A DNA stretch of 37,009 nt from an uncultured Caulobacteraceae bacterium (GTDB lineage Bacteria > Pseudomonadota > Alphaproteobacteria > Caulobacterales > Caulobacteraceae). The position numbers and the translations under genes were made by a program. The notes under the pieces are model-generated. The model saw only the letters and a program-made list of their open reading frames with translations, did not search any database and was not told the origin of the DNA. Every line of letters begins with the position of its first letter. Position 1 is the first letter of the stretch. The stretch lies in contig CALFYB010000445.1 of NCBI GenBank assembly GCA_937952995.1, positions 1 to 37,009 on the forward strand. The letters are read 5' to 3'. Below, piece after piece: positions 16,057 to 23,716 of this stretch.

Positions 16057-17496
16057 TCAAGGGTTGTGGCGATCCAATGCCTTCGCCCATCGGTCGTCTA
16101 AACCATAGATATCATGACGAAAGTTGATCACTCCGGCCGGATCGACCCATGCGGTCCAATAGGCCAATAGGATCGTCACCGGAGATTTCAATCGTATGAT
16201 CTGGGGGGTGTTCGTTTCCAACACAGCGTCTGTTTGGGCGCTCGTCCAGCCGCGCCTATCGTCGGCTAAGAGACGGTTGGCCAATTCGAGGGGCCTTTCC
16301 AGTCGCACACATCCAGAGCTGAAGGCGCGGGCGGGGCTGGAAAACAGGCTCTTGGCCGGGGTGTCGTGCAAAAATACCGAATAGGGATTGGGAAAGAGAA
16401 ACTTGACCCGTCCCATGGCGTTGTCTGGGCCCGGTGCCTGTTGAAGGCGGTAGGGCAGGGGCCCTGTCCAATCAACGCGGCGAGGGTCGATCGGCCTTCC
16501 CGTCTGGTCGGTGACCAGCAGCCCACGTTGAGCAATAAAGCCGGGATCTTTCGCCGCCGCCGGGGCGATGTCTTCTTTCAGGATGGTCGGGGGCACGGTC
16601 CAGGTCGGGTTTAAGACGATCTGATCGATCGCTGATCGCAATTGCGGCGTCTGACGAAAGGGCTTGCCCACCTGAACCCGTGATCGCCAGACGACCGACT
16701 GGTCTTCGACCAGATAGGCTTCAAACCCTGCGATATTGATGATGACGAACCGCGCCGGTAGGTCCGCCATCAATGACCTTGCCCGGTCCATATTGACCCG
16801 CAACTGAACGATCCTCTGCGCCACGGGGCGGTTGAGCTCGGTTACGACTGCAGGGGTCACCAGGCCGTTATGTGCTAGGCCCATGCGCTGCTGAAAGCCG
16901 ATAACGGCCTCTTTCAAGGTTTCGTCGAACAGGGTGGGATCGGGCCTAGGCCCCCTGAGATCACCGCTCATCTCAAGCCTAGCGGTCAACTGTGCCACTC
17001 TTGGATCACGTGTACCGATTGAAAGGGTCGCGCCCTTGCCCACGATAGGCCAGCCCCCGTCGGCCTCAATTTTGCGCAGACGGGCCAACTCTATGACCAG
17101 CGACCTATAGAGAGGGTGGGACGGCGCAGCATCCTCAACCGCCTTCGACAGATCCAATGCCTCAGAAGCGTTGATGATCAGCGTCTGGTCGGCGGGCGTT
17201 GGACCATTGGGACTATAGCGCTGAGGGTTGACCTTGCCGCGATGCAGATGCGTGACGAGCAAGGCCAGCGCTTCGTTAGCCGCACGGTCGCGCTCGGGTC
17301 CCGGATGACTTCGCAGACGAACAAGGTCGCTGAGATGGTAGTCTTCTGGCGTCAGGCCGTGATGGCTGGCTCCTTCAACCGCTGCCTCCAGCGTTCTGAA
17401 GCGAGCCTCATCATCCCACCTTGGCTGTCCCCATGCCGAGCCCAGACCATGAGCCACCAGAACGGCCACGAACACCAAGGACCTGACGGGGCTCAC
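16057..17496 (-). CDS. L,D-transpeptidase of the YcbB (LdtD) type
   Basis: A 479-residue periplasmic enzyme that would form 3-3 cross-links in peptidoglycan. It has a signal peptide (residues 1-24, SLVFVAVLVAHGLGSAWG), an N-terminal scaffold region, a peptidoglycan-binding-like segment at about 190-222 (KEAVIGFQQRMGLAHNG), and a YkuD catalytic domain from about 250 to 400. That domain holds H377 in VFLHDTP and nucleophile C396 in SSGCVRLERP. The order and length match the YcbB group. The gene lies between the DUF5690 gene upstream (89-base gap) and the smaller L,D-transpeptidase downstream, all on the minus strand. The two wall enzymes could be co-transcribed. Confidence 0.92.
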   Translation of the reverse strand: MSPVRSLVFVAVLVAHGLGSAWGQPRWDDEARFRTLEAAVEGASHHGLTPEDYHLSDLVRLRSHPGPERDRAANEALALLVTHLHRGKVNPQRYSPNGPTPADQTLIINASEALDLSKAVEDAAPSHPLYRSLVIELARLRKIEADGGWPIVGKGATLSIGTRDPRVAQLTARLEMSGDLRGPRPDPTLFDETLKEAVIGFQQRMGLAHNGLVTPAVVTELNRPVAQRIVQLRVNMDRARSLMADLPARFVIINIAGFEAYLVEDQSVVWRSRVQVGKPFRQTPQLRSAIDQIVLNPTWTVPPTILKEDIAPAAAKDPGFIAQRGLLVTDQTGRPIDPRRVDWTGPLPYRLQQAPGPDNAMGRVKFLFPNPYSVFLHDTPAKSLFSSPARAFSSGCVRLERPLELANRLLADDRRGWTSAQTDAVLETNTPQIIRLKSPVTILLAYWTAWVDPAGVINFRHDIYGLDDRWAKALDRHNP

Positions 17497-17585
17497 GATG
17501 GTCTCTCCCCGCGCCTTCCAAGCTACGAGGTCTCCATCATCGAACCTAATCCGTCATTGCGAAAAATCGGGACAGTCTGATTTGC

Positions 17586-18899
17586 TCAGGTTGCTGGGAC
17601 GAGGGCCCGCAACTGTCGTTGACGTTGGAGGAAATAGACGCCTGCGGCTGAGACGAGAACCGCACCGACAATGCTGGTGGCATAGGCCGCTTGAATGAAG
17701 AACTGCAACCAATCGAGGCTTACGCCTCCAAAATTGCGCCACAGGAGCAGCACGACACTGCCGACATAGCCGGACGAGTCAGCAACATAGATCAAGAACC
17801 CCGCCGTCCCGATCTGTCCGCTGACTGCCACAAGCCGGTCGAACAGCATGGCGTTGAAGGGCGTGTAGCCGATATAGAGCCCAGCCCCCGCCAAAATCAT
17901 CCAGCTTAAGGGCGATAAAAGACCCGCTTGGAAGGCCAGTGTTGAGACGCCGAGCAGGATAAATCCGGCAACGATCAGGCCATGGATGACCAAGAGGGCC
18001 TTGAGATTGTCGCGCACGGTCATCACCGCCCCTAAGGCGGCGAGAGAAATGACCGCGACCGGCAATTCGCTGGCACTAAAGACGCTGGCGGTCTTGCCAA
18101 AGCCAAGGGCTGTCCAGATTTCAGCCGCAAAATTATCGCGGAAATCTCGAAAGGCCGTCAGCATCACATAGGACAGGACCAACAGGATCAGACCCGGGGC
18201 ATATTGCTTTAGGAAGGCCGAACGTTCAGCTCCATTCATTGGCGCGCGTGTTGTGCGTTGAATCTGATCCTCGATGGAGGGCTGGGGCAGCAGGCTCAAG
18301 ATCCAGACCGAAACGGCCAGTAGCGGCATAAAGACCAGACCCACTGCGGCAGGCATCCAGTATGGGCTGACATGGCCCGAGGTCATCATCAGAACACCGA
18401 TGGACTTAACCACCCCCGATGACAGGATGAAGCTGGAACAGAGCATGGCCCCCAGCACTTCAGAGACCCTTCGGCCTTCCATAAAGCCGAAGACCAATCC
18501 AAAAATCATGCCTAGCGGCAGGCCATTGAAGAATAGAGCGGCAACATTCCAAGGGGCCGGCACCAAAGCAAAGGCGACCAGCGCCAACCAAGACAGGCCA
18601 ATAAGGACTAAGATCGCTCCGGCTCTGCGCAGAGGGTCCATTTCCGCAATGACCTTGATGCCGATCATCTTGGACAGGGCGTATCCTGCGACCTGAGCTA
18701 AAACTAACGCGATCTTGTAGTCTAGGGCGAAGGTCCAGCCATCGACCGCTTCAAAGGTCGCGGCCGAGAACGGCTTGCGAAAGGCGTACATAGAAAAATA
18801 GGCGCAAAATCCCGCCAAGCCCGCGACCAGGGTAAAGACGATGGGATTGGCTTGGACCAAATATTGCCTAAGCCGCGCGTTGAATGAAGGTCTACTCAC
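17586..18899 (-). CDS. DUF5690-family multispanning membrane protein, probable carrier
   Basis: A 437-residue very hydrophobic protein with about 12 predicted membrane spans and a major-facilitator-like layout. The stretch FSMYAFRKPF near the N-terminus and DYKIALVLAQVAGYALSKM with IGIKVIAEM are features I associate with DUF5690. GLVFGFMEGRR and SYVMLTAFRDFRDNFAAEIW are further conserved-looking segments. It is divergent from the flavin oxidase/phnX gene run, sharing a 216-base promoter region with tandem repeats. This suggests co-regulation and a role as importer of the organophosphonate or exporter of a product. Transport of phosphonates by this family is inference from neighbourhood. No function is proven as far as I know. 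Confidence 0.8.
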   Translation of the reverse strand: MSRPSFNARLRQYLVQANPIVFTLVAGLAGFCAYFSMYAFRKPFSAATFEAVDGWTFALDYKIALVLAQVAGYALSKMIGIKVIAEMDPLRRAGAILVLIGLSWLALVAFALVPAPWNVAALFFNGLPLGMIFGLVFGFMEGRRVSEVLGAMLCSSFILSSGVVKSIGVLMMTSGHVSPYWMPAAVGLVFMPLLAVSVWILSLLPQPSIEDQIQRTTRAPMNGAERSAFLKQYAPGLILLVLSYVMLTAFRDFRDNFAAEIWTALGFGKTASVFSASELPVAVISLAALGAVMTVRDNLKALLVIHGLIVAGFILLGVSTLAFQAGLLSPLSWMILAGAGLYIGYTPFNAMLFDRLVAVSGQIGTAGFLIYVADSSGYVGSVVLLLWRNFGGVSLDWLQFFIQAAYATSIVGAVLVSAAGVYFLQRQRQLRALVPAT

Positions 18900-18972
18900 G
18901 GTCTAGGTCTCCGGCCAGAATGTGCAGCGCCAGATTGGGCTGTTCGGCCTCTAATGCCAAGCTGTAGCGTTT

Positions 18973-19040
18973 CTATGACAGTGACGCCCCAATAGGCTTC
19001 GGCCAATAGGCTTAGGCCAATAGGCTTAGGTTTGTCATAG
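18973..19040. promoter_or_regulatory. 8-bp inverted repeat bracketing the tandem array, candidate operator
   Basis: CTATGACA at 18973-18980 and its exact reverse complement TGTCATAG at 19033-19040 flank the three 14-bp repeats, with 52 bases between the arms. An 8-bp pair alone could occur by chance in this interval. The symmetrical position around the array is what suggests an operator or loop-forming regulatory element shared by the divergent genes. No regulator gene is adjacent. Confidence 0.35.
18989..19030. repeat. Three tandem 14-bp repeats in the divergent promoter region
   Basis: The unit CCAATAGGCTTAGG occurs three times head to tail at 18989-19002, 19003-19016 and 19017-19030. The first copy differs at one base (TTCGG instead of TTAGG). 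The array lies between the start of the DUF5690 gene (18899, minus) and the flavin oxidase start (19116, plus). A three-copy direct repeat in a divergent intergenic space may be a set of regulator binding sites, or a slippage-generated array. Confidence 0.85.
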
Positions 19041-19115
19041 TTCTGCGTTAAATACAGCCACGTAAGAATCGAAACCTAGCTGCCTTTTGCCCGCCGCTGT
19101 TTGAAAGCTGTGACC

Positions 19116-20252
19116 ATGTCCGGAGCCTATGATCTTGCTGTTGTGGGTTCTGGCATTGTTGGTCTGGCCTGCGCCCTAGCGGCGGCGCGGCGTGGCAAGC
19201 GGGTCGTGGTCATTGACCGCGATGCCCAGGCCAATGGGGCTTCGGTTCGAAATTTCGGTTTCATCACTATTACCGGGCAGGAACGCGGCGACATGTGGGC
19301 CCGGGCCAAGCGCTCGCGCGACGTTTGGGTTGAGGTGGCCGGGGCCGCTGGGATCGATCTGATCCATCGCGGTCTGGTTATGGCCGTCCGCCGTCCCGAG
19401 AGCATGGCTCTGCTGGAAACCTTTCTTGAAACCGAGATGGGTCAGGGCTGCGAGATCTTGGACGCTAAGGCGCTGAAGGCCGATCACAGCTATCTGGCCG
19501 GACCCCAGCTTCTGGGCGGACTTTGGAGCCCCCATGAGGTTCGGGTTGAATCGCGCCAAGCTATTCCGGCGGTAGCGGCCTGGCTGGCCGACCATTACGG
19601 CGTGACCTTTGTTCGCCAGACCGCAGTCGTTGGGGTCGAAACCGGCAAGGTTGTCACAACCAAAGGCGCAATCGAGGCTGACTGCGTGGCGGTCTGTCCC
19701 GGTGATGACCTGATCAGCCTCTTTCCAGAGCGGGTTGCGGCCTATGGGGTGACCCGCTGTAAATTACAGATGCTCCGGCTGGCCGATCCCGGATTTAGAC
19801 TATCGGGCGCGGTCATGTCTGACCTTGGCCTCGTGCGTTATGCCGGTTATGCGGCCTTGCCAGAGGCTAAAGCTGTGCGCGCGAGGCTAGAGGCCGAGCA
19901 GGCCGCCCAACTGGCCAATGGCATTCACCTGATCGTCGTGCAAAGCGCAGATGGCAGTCTGGTCGTTGGAGACAGCCACCACTATGGCCCGACCCCCGAT
20001 CCCTTTGCCTCCGAAGCGGTCGATCGCTTGATCCTCGACGAATATGAGGCCGTATTTGGCCGTCCCGCCCCGCAGGTCCAAGAGCGCTGGACCGGAACCT
20101 ATGCGTCGGCACCGGACCGCACCGTCTTGATTGATCAGCCGTGCCAAGATGTGCGCCTGGTTATGGTGACGACGGGGGCGGGGGCTTCCACCGGCTTTGC
20201 CTTGGGTGAAGAGGTGGTCAATGAACTGTTTGGCAAGGATACGGCCCCATGA
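19116..20252 (+). CDS. FAD-dependent oxidase of the phosphonate-linked TIGR03364 (HpnW) family
   Basis: A 378-residue flavoprotein of the DAO fold. GSGIVG (residues 11-16) and VVVIDRD form the FAD site. ASVRNFGFI is characteristic of the TIGR03364 group, and the C-terminus has TTGAGASTGFALGEEVV. That family was defined by frequent linkage to phosphonatase-type genes. Here phnX follows with a four-base ATGA overlap. The aminotransferase PhnW that normally makes phosphonoacetaldehyde is missing, so this oxidase probably produces it by oxidising an amino- or N-alkylaminoethylphosphonate, releasing hydrogen peroxide. The ATG at 19116 is chosen over a TTG at 19101. The exact substrate is inference; glycine or sarcosine oxidase-like activity is the alternative. 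Confidence 0.85.
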   Translation: MSGAYDLAVVGSGIVGLACALAAARRGKRVVVIDRDAQANGASVRNFGFITITGQERGDMWARAKRSRDVWVEVAGAAGIDLIHRGLVMAVRRPESMALLETFLETEMGQGCEILDAKALKADHSYLAGPQLLGGLWSPHEVRVESRQAIPAVAAWLADHYGVTFVRQTAVVGVETGKVVTTKGAIEADCVAVCPGDDLISLFPERVAAYGVTRCKLQMLRLADPGFRLSGAVMSDLGLVRYAGYAALPEAKAVRARLEAEQAAQLANGIHLIVVQSADGSLVVGDSHHYGPTPDPFASEAVDRLILDEYEAVFGRPAPQVQERWTGTYASAPDRTVLIDQPCQDVRLVMVTTGAGASTGFALGEEVVNELFGKDTAP

Positions 20253-21043
20253 CCCCTAACGGCTTGAGCGATTTTGATCTGGTGATCTTTGACTGGGCCG
20301 GGACCATGGTCGATTTTGGTTGCCGCGCGCCAATCGAAGCCCTTGTCACCGCCTTTGCCAGTCGCGGTGTGGCGCTCGATGAGGCCGCGGCGCGGGTGGA
20401 TATGGGCAAGGCAAAGGCTGACCATGTTCGCGCCCTGCTCGCTCGGCCAGATGTGGCAACGGACTGGCAAGCGGCCACCGGCGCACGGCCGGTTGAGGCC
20501 GATGTCGACAGCTTAATGGTCGATCTTGGTCCTTTGATGAAAGAGGCAGCAGGCCGCGCCGCGCAGCTCATTCCGGGCGCGGCCAAGGTCGCGTGTGATC
20601 TACGGGCGGCGGGTCTCAAGGTGGCCTCGTCGACCGGCTATACCCGCGAGATGATGCAGCCGGTTTTGATCAGCGCAGCGGCCCAAGGCTATGAGCCTGA
20701 TCATCTGGTCTGCGCCGGGGAAACACCGCAAGGTCGGCCCTCGCCCTTGATGATCTACAAGACCTGCGCGGAACTGGGCGTGTGGCCCCTGTCACGGGTG
20801 GTCAAGGTCGATGATGCCGAGGCCGGTATCGCCGAAGGCCGAGCGGCGGGGTGCTTCACCATCGGACTGGCAGCGTCGGGCAATGGCATTGGCCTGTCGC
20901 TTGAGGACTATCAAGCTCTAGACCCCGCAGATCGGGAAGATCGCTTGTCGAAAGTTCGCGCCAGCCTCATGGCTGCGGGGGCAGATATGGTCATCGATAG
21001 CGTTGCCGATCTGATTTCGGCTTTGCAGAATCGAAAGTCCTAA
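20249..21043 (+). CDS. phnX: Phosphonoacetaldehyde hydrolase (phosphonatase)
   Basis: A 264-residue HAD-superfamily enzyme that splits phosphonoacetaldehyde into acetaldehyde and phosphate. Key elements match Bacillus PhnX as I remember it: FDWAGTMVDFGCRAP with nucleophile D15, MGKAKADHVRAL with the Schiff-base lysine K56, STGYTREMM (HAD motif II region), GRPSPLMIYKTCAELGVWP, and KVDDAEAGIAEG carrying the metal-binding acidic residues. The DWAGT form with alanine two after the nucleophile, and the capped lysine, separate true phosphonatase from other HAD enzymes. It overlaps the upstream flavin oxidase gene by four bases, so translation is coupled. A second FAD enzyme follows 41 bases downstream. 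It gives the cell phosphate, and acetaldehyde as carbon. Confidence 0.94.
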   Translation: MTPNGLSDFDLVIFDWAGTMVDFGCRAPIEALVTAFASRGVALDEAAARVDMGKAKADHVRALLARPDVATDWQAATGARPVEADVDSLMVDLGPLMKEAAGRAAQLIPGAAKVACDLRAAGLKVASSTGYTREMMQPVLISAAAQGYEPDHLVCAGETPQGRPSPLMIYKTCAELGVWPLSRVVKVDDAEAGIAEGRAAGCFTIGLAASGNGIGLSLEDYQALDPADREDRLSKVRASLMAAGADMVIDSVADLISALQNRKS

Positions 21044-21084
21044 GCAGTGTGACCCGCAGCCATCTTTTGGCTTAGGATCTCCTG

Positions 21085-22452
21085 ATGCCCAGCCGAACCT
21101 TCCTTGAGCCTTCGCGTTCTATCGACATCATCCATGAGACAGACGTCTTGGTGGTTGGGTCGGGTCCCGGGGGACTTGCGGCGGCCTTGGCCTGCGCGCG
21201 CGCGGGGGTGCAGACAACGCTTTTGGAGCGTTATGGCTGCTTTGGTGGCAATATCACTCAGGTCGGCGTTGAGGGTTTTGCTTGGTATCGCCACCCTCAG
21301 ACCATCGACAGTGAAGGCATAGGCCGCGAGTTCGAAGAGCGGGCCAAGACTATGGGCGCGGCCATGCCTGAGCCTCAATCGATCAGCCATTCGCTCGATG
21401 CTGAAGCCTTCAAATATGTGGCCGATGTTCTGGTCGAGGAGGCCGGCGTCACGCCGATGCTGCATCGCATGTTTGTCGCCCCCATCATCGAAAATGGCGA
21501 GATCCGCGGGATCATCACCGAGAGCAAGGCTGGCCGCGAGGCGATCTTTGCCAAACGGGTCATCGATGCGACGGGCGATGCTGATATTGCTGAGCGGGCA
21601 GGGGCCTTGACCCGTAAGACGCCCAAGGCCGAAATGATGTCGGTCTCGGTCATGTTCTCCATGTGCGGTGTCAACAAGACCCGCTTTATCGAGCAGGTAA
21701 AGGCCGACCCCCAGACCTATAAGGATTGGGCGGGCAATGGCGAGTGGGACATCACGACCGATGGCAAGGAGGACGATATGTTCTCGCCGTTCCTGCGCAA
21801 GCCGTTCAAGAAAGCCTTAGAGGCGGGGCTTTTGCCACCGAACCTAGCCACCATCGCCGGAACCTGGGGCACGGTGTCGGATCAAGGTGATCTGACCTAT
21901 CTGAACATGGTGCACCTCTATCTGGATGGCACTGATCCGGACGATCTGACCATCGGTGAGATTGGCGGGCGCAAGCAGGCCATGCAGGCGGTTGAGGCGC
22001 TCAAGCATTTCATGCCCGGATGCGAGGATGCCAAGCTGCGCAATTTCGGCATGACCCTTGGCATTCGTGATACCCGCAAGATCGACGCGGCCTACAATAT
22101 GACCGGCGAAGACGTACGCGGTCAGGCCCGTTTCGACGACTCTATCGGCATATTCCCGGAATTTATCGACGGCTACGGCCTGCTGATCCTGCCGACCACA
22201 GGCCGCTATTTTCATGTGCCCTATCGCGCCATGGTTCCCAAGGGGATCGGGCACCTGCTCGTCACAGGCCGGGCCATCGGCGGGGACAAGATCAGCCATG
22301 CCGCCGTGCGCAACATGATGTGCTGCGCGGTTGCCGGGCAGGGCGCGGGCGTCGCGGCCGCTATATCCATCAAGACCGGCCAAGATTTCGACCGTCTCGA
22401 CATCGGGCTCGTTCAGGCCGAACTGCGCCGCCAGGGCGCGAGGATTGCGTAA
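21085..22452 (+). CDS. FAD-dependent oxidoreductase (PF12831-type), substrate unknown
   Basis: A 455-residue flavoprotein. The FAD-binding motif GSGPGG (residues 25-30) is followed by LLERYGCFGGN, and RVIDATGDADIAERAGA and a C-terminal LLVTGRAIGGDKISHAAVRNMM segment are typical of the FAD_oxidored family (PF12831). Members act in varied pathways and often lack known substrates. It lies 41 bases after phnX, and the downstream MFS gene begins one base after its stop codon, so the two are almost certainly co-translated. Position suggests it handles either a precursor of the phosphonate route or a separate compound imported by the MFS carrier. AGGA about eight bases before the ATG supports the start. 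Confidence 0.85.
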   Translation: MPSRTFLEPSRSIDIIHETDVLVVGSGPGGLAAALACARAGVQTTLLERYGCFGGNITQVGVEGFAWYRHPQTIDSEGIGREFEERAKTMGAAMPEPQSISHSLDAEAFKYVADVLVEEAGVTPMLHRMFVAPIIENGEIRGIITESKAGREAIFAKRVIDATGDADIAERAGALTRKTPKAEMMSVSVMFSMCGVNKTRFIEQVKADPQTYKDWAGNGEWDITTDGKEDDMFSPFLRKPFKKALEAGLLPPNLATIAGTWGTVSDQGDLTYLNMVHLYLDGTDPDDLTIGEIGGRKQAMQAVEALKHFMPGCEDAKLRNFGMTLGIRDTRKIDAAYNMTGEDVRGQARFDDSIGIFPEFIDGYGLLILPTTGRYFHVPYRAMVPKGIGHLLVTGRAIGGDKISHAAVRNMMCCAVAGQGAGVAAAISIKTGQDFDRLDIGLVQAELRRQGARIA

Positions 22453-22453
22453 G

Positions 22454-23716
22454 ATGACCAAGAGCTCGACGCCGCCTTGGCTGATCCTTGTTTTGGCCAG
22501 TATCGCCATTGCTGGGAACTATTATGCCTATGACGCAATAGGACCGGTCGCTGATCTTTTGCGCACGCAGCGGGGGCTAAGCCAGACCGATATTGGCCTG
22601 CTCAACGCCGTCTATAGCTTGCCGAACATACCACTGGCCTTGGTCGGCGGACTCATTATCGACCGTCTTGGTGCCGCTAGAGCTGCTTTTGGTGCCGCAG
22701 TCCTGTGTTTTCTGGGCGCAGTTCTGACGGCTGTTGGGGAGCCCTATTCGGTGATGGTCACAGGGCGTTTAATTTTCGGCGTTGGTGAAGCAACGCTCCT
22801 GATTGCCCTACTCGCCGCGCTTGCCCAGTGGTTCTCATTCGGCGCGGCGGCGCTGGCCATGTCCTTATTTTTCAGTTTGGCGCGGGTCGGGTCCTATATG
22901 GCCGATATTTCACCCCGCTGGGCAGCGCCGCTCTATGAGCAGGGCTGGCAGCCACCCTTAATGTTAGCGGCGGCATTGACCGGGGTGAGCTTGATCGCAG
23001 CCTTTGTCTTGATGGGAGTTGATCGTGGAAAAACTCGGGTGGTTAATGTTGAGTCTAAGCCCGAACCCCTCAAATTAAGCGCGCTTGTTGGGTTTTCGCG
23101 ATCATTTTGGTATATTTTGGGACTGAATGTCCTGTTTGCATCGGTGTTTTTTCCATTCCGATCCACCTTCGCCATCGTCTATTTTCAAGACGCAAAGAAC
23201 CTCAGCCTGGCGGATGCGGGCCTTCTTAACAGTTGGGTCTTTTTCGCAGCGATCTTTGCCACGCCCATATTTGGCTTTGCGGCGGACCGATTTGGACATC
23301 GCACCTTGCTGCTCAGCTTGGGCGCACTGTTGATGCCGGTGACCTTCTTCATTCTGGGGGCGACGGACCTTAGCCTTTGGATCTCGACCGTTTTGATGGG
23401 GATCAGCTTTTCGGTCATTCCAGCGGTTATTTGGCCCGCGACCTCGATGCTGGTCGAACCCAAGCGTTTGGGCACAGCCTTTGGGCTGATCAATGTGCTG
23501 CAAAATCTTGGCCTGTTCGCCTGTAACTATCTGGCGGGCTGGCTCAATGACGCCAACCATGCCGGAGCGGCCAATCCGGCAGGCTATGGCCCAATGTTGC
23601 AGATGTTCGGTGCGCTGAGCCTACTGGCCTTAGTCTCGACCCTTGCCCTATGGCGACGTGAGCAAGGGCCTAACAGCCACGGCCTTGATCGTCCCGCTAT
23701 GGTGCAGCGCCCTTAA
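22454..23716 (+). CDS. Major facilitator superfamily transporter
   Basis: A 420-residue membrane protein with about 12 spans. The N-terminal NYYAYDAIGPVADLL, the loop IDRLGAARA and VTGRLIFGVGEATLL are MFS-like, and FAADRFGHRTLLL is a typical repeat of the loop motif in the second half. The order of segments is reminiscent of MFSD1-like carriers. The start is the ATG at 22454, one base after the stop of the FAD oxidoreductase. A longer in-frame opening from 22331 lies wholly inside that gene and is not credible. It is the last gene of the plus-strand run and shares a TTAA with the convergent HPP gene, so both stop codons overlap. Substrate unknown; an organophosphonate or the substrate of the second FAD enzyme is a reasonable guess. 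Confidence 0.9.
   Translation: MTKSSTPPWLILVLASIAIAGNYYAYDAIGPVADLLRTQRGLSQTDIGLLNAVYSLPNIPLALVGGLIIDRLGAARAAFGAAVLCFLGAVLTAVGEPYSVMVTGRLIFGVGEATLLIALLAALAQWFSFGAAALAMSLFFSLARVGSYMADISPRWAAPLYEQGWQPPLMLAAALTGVSLIAAFVLMGVDRGKTRVVNVESKPEPLKLSALVGFSRSFWYILGLNVLFASVFFPFRSTFAIVYFQDAKNLSLADAGLLNSWVFFAAIFATPIFGFAADRFGHRTLLLSLGALLMPVTFFILGATDLSLWISTVLMGISFSVIPAVIWPATSMLVEPKRLGTAFGLINVLQNLGLFACNYLAGWLNDANHAGAANPAGYGPMLQMFGALSLLALVSTLALWRREQGPNSHGLDRPAMVQRP

Noticed and set aside
16155..16170. CCAATAGGCCAATAGG inside the L,D-transpeptidase gene, similar to the promoter repeat unit
   Set aside because: It lies in a conserved coding frame, lacks the rest of the unit and is probably a coincidence of codon choice.
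18989..19030. The triple repeat as a small CRISPR array
   Set aside because: Units are only 14 bp and directly adjacent with no spacers, and there are no cas genes.
20249..21043. Assignment of the HAD enzyme to the looser phosphonatase-like group (TIGR03351)
   Set aside because: It keeps the Schiff-base lysine context MGxxKxDHVRAL, the DWAGT start and the STGYTREMM block of true PhnX.
21844..22509. A 221-codon open frame antisense to the FAD oxidoreductase
   Set aside because: It overlaps a conserved flavoprotein and the start of the MFS gene, and looks like a codon-bias shadow.
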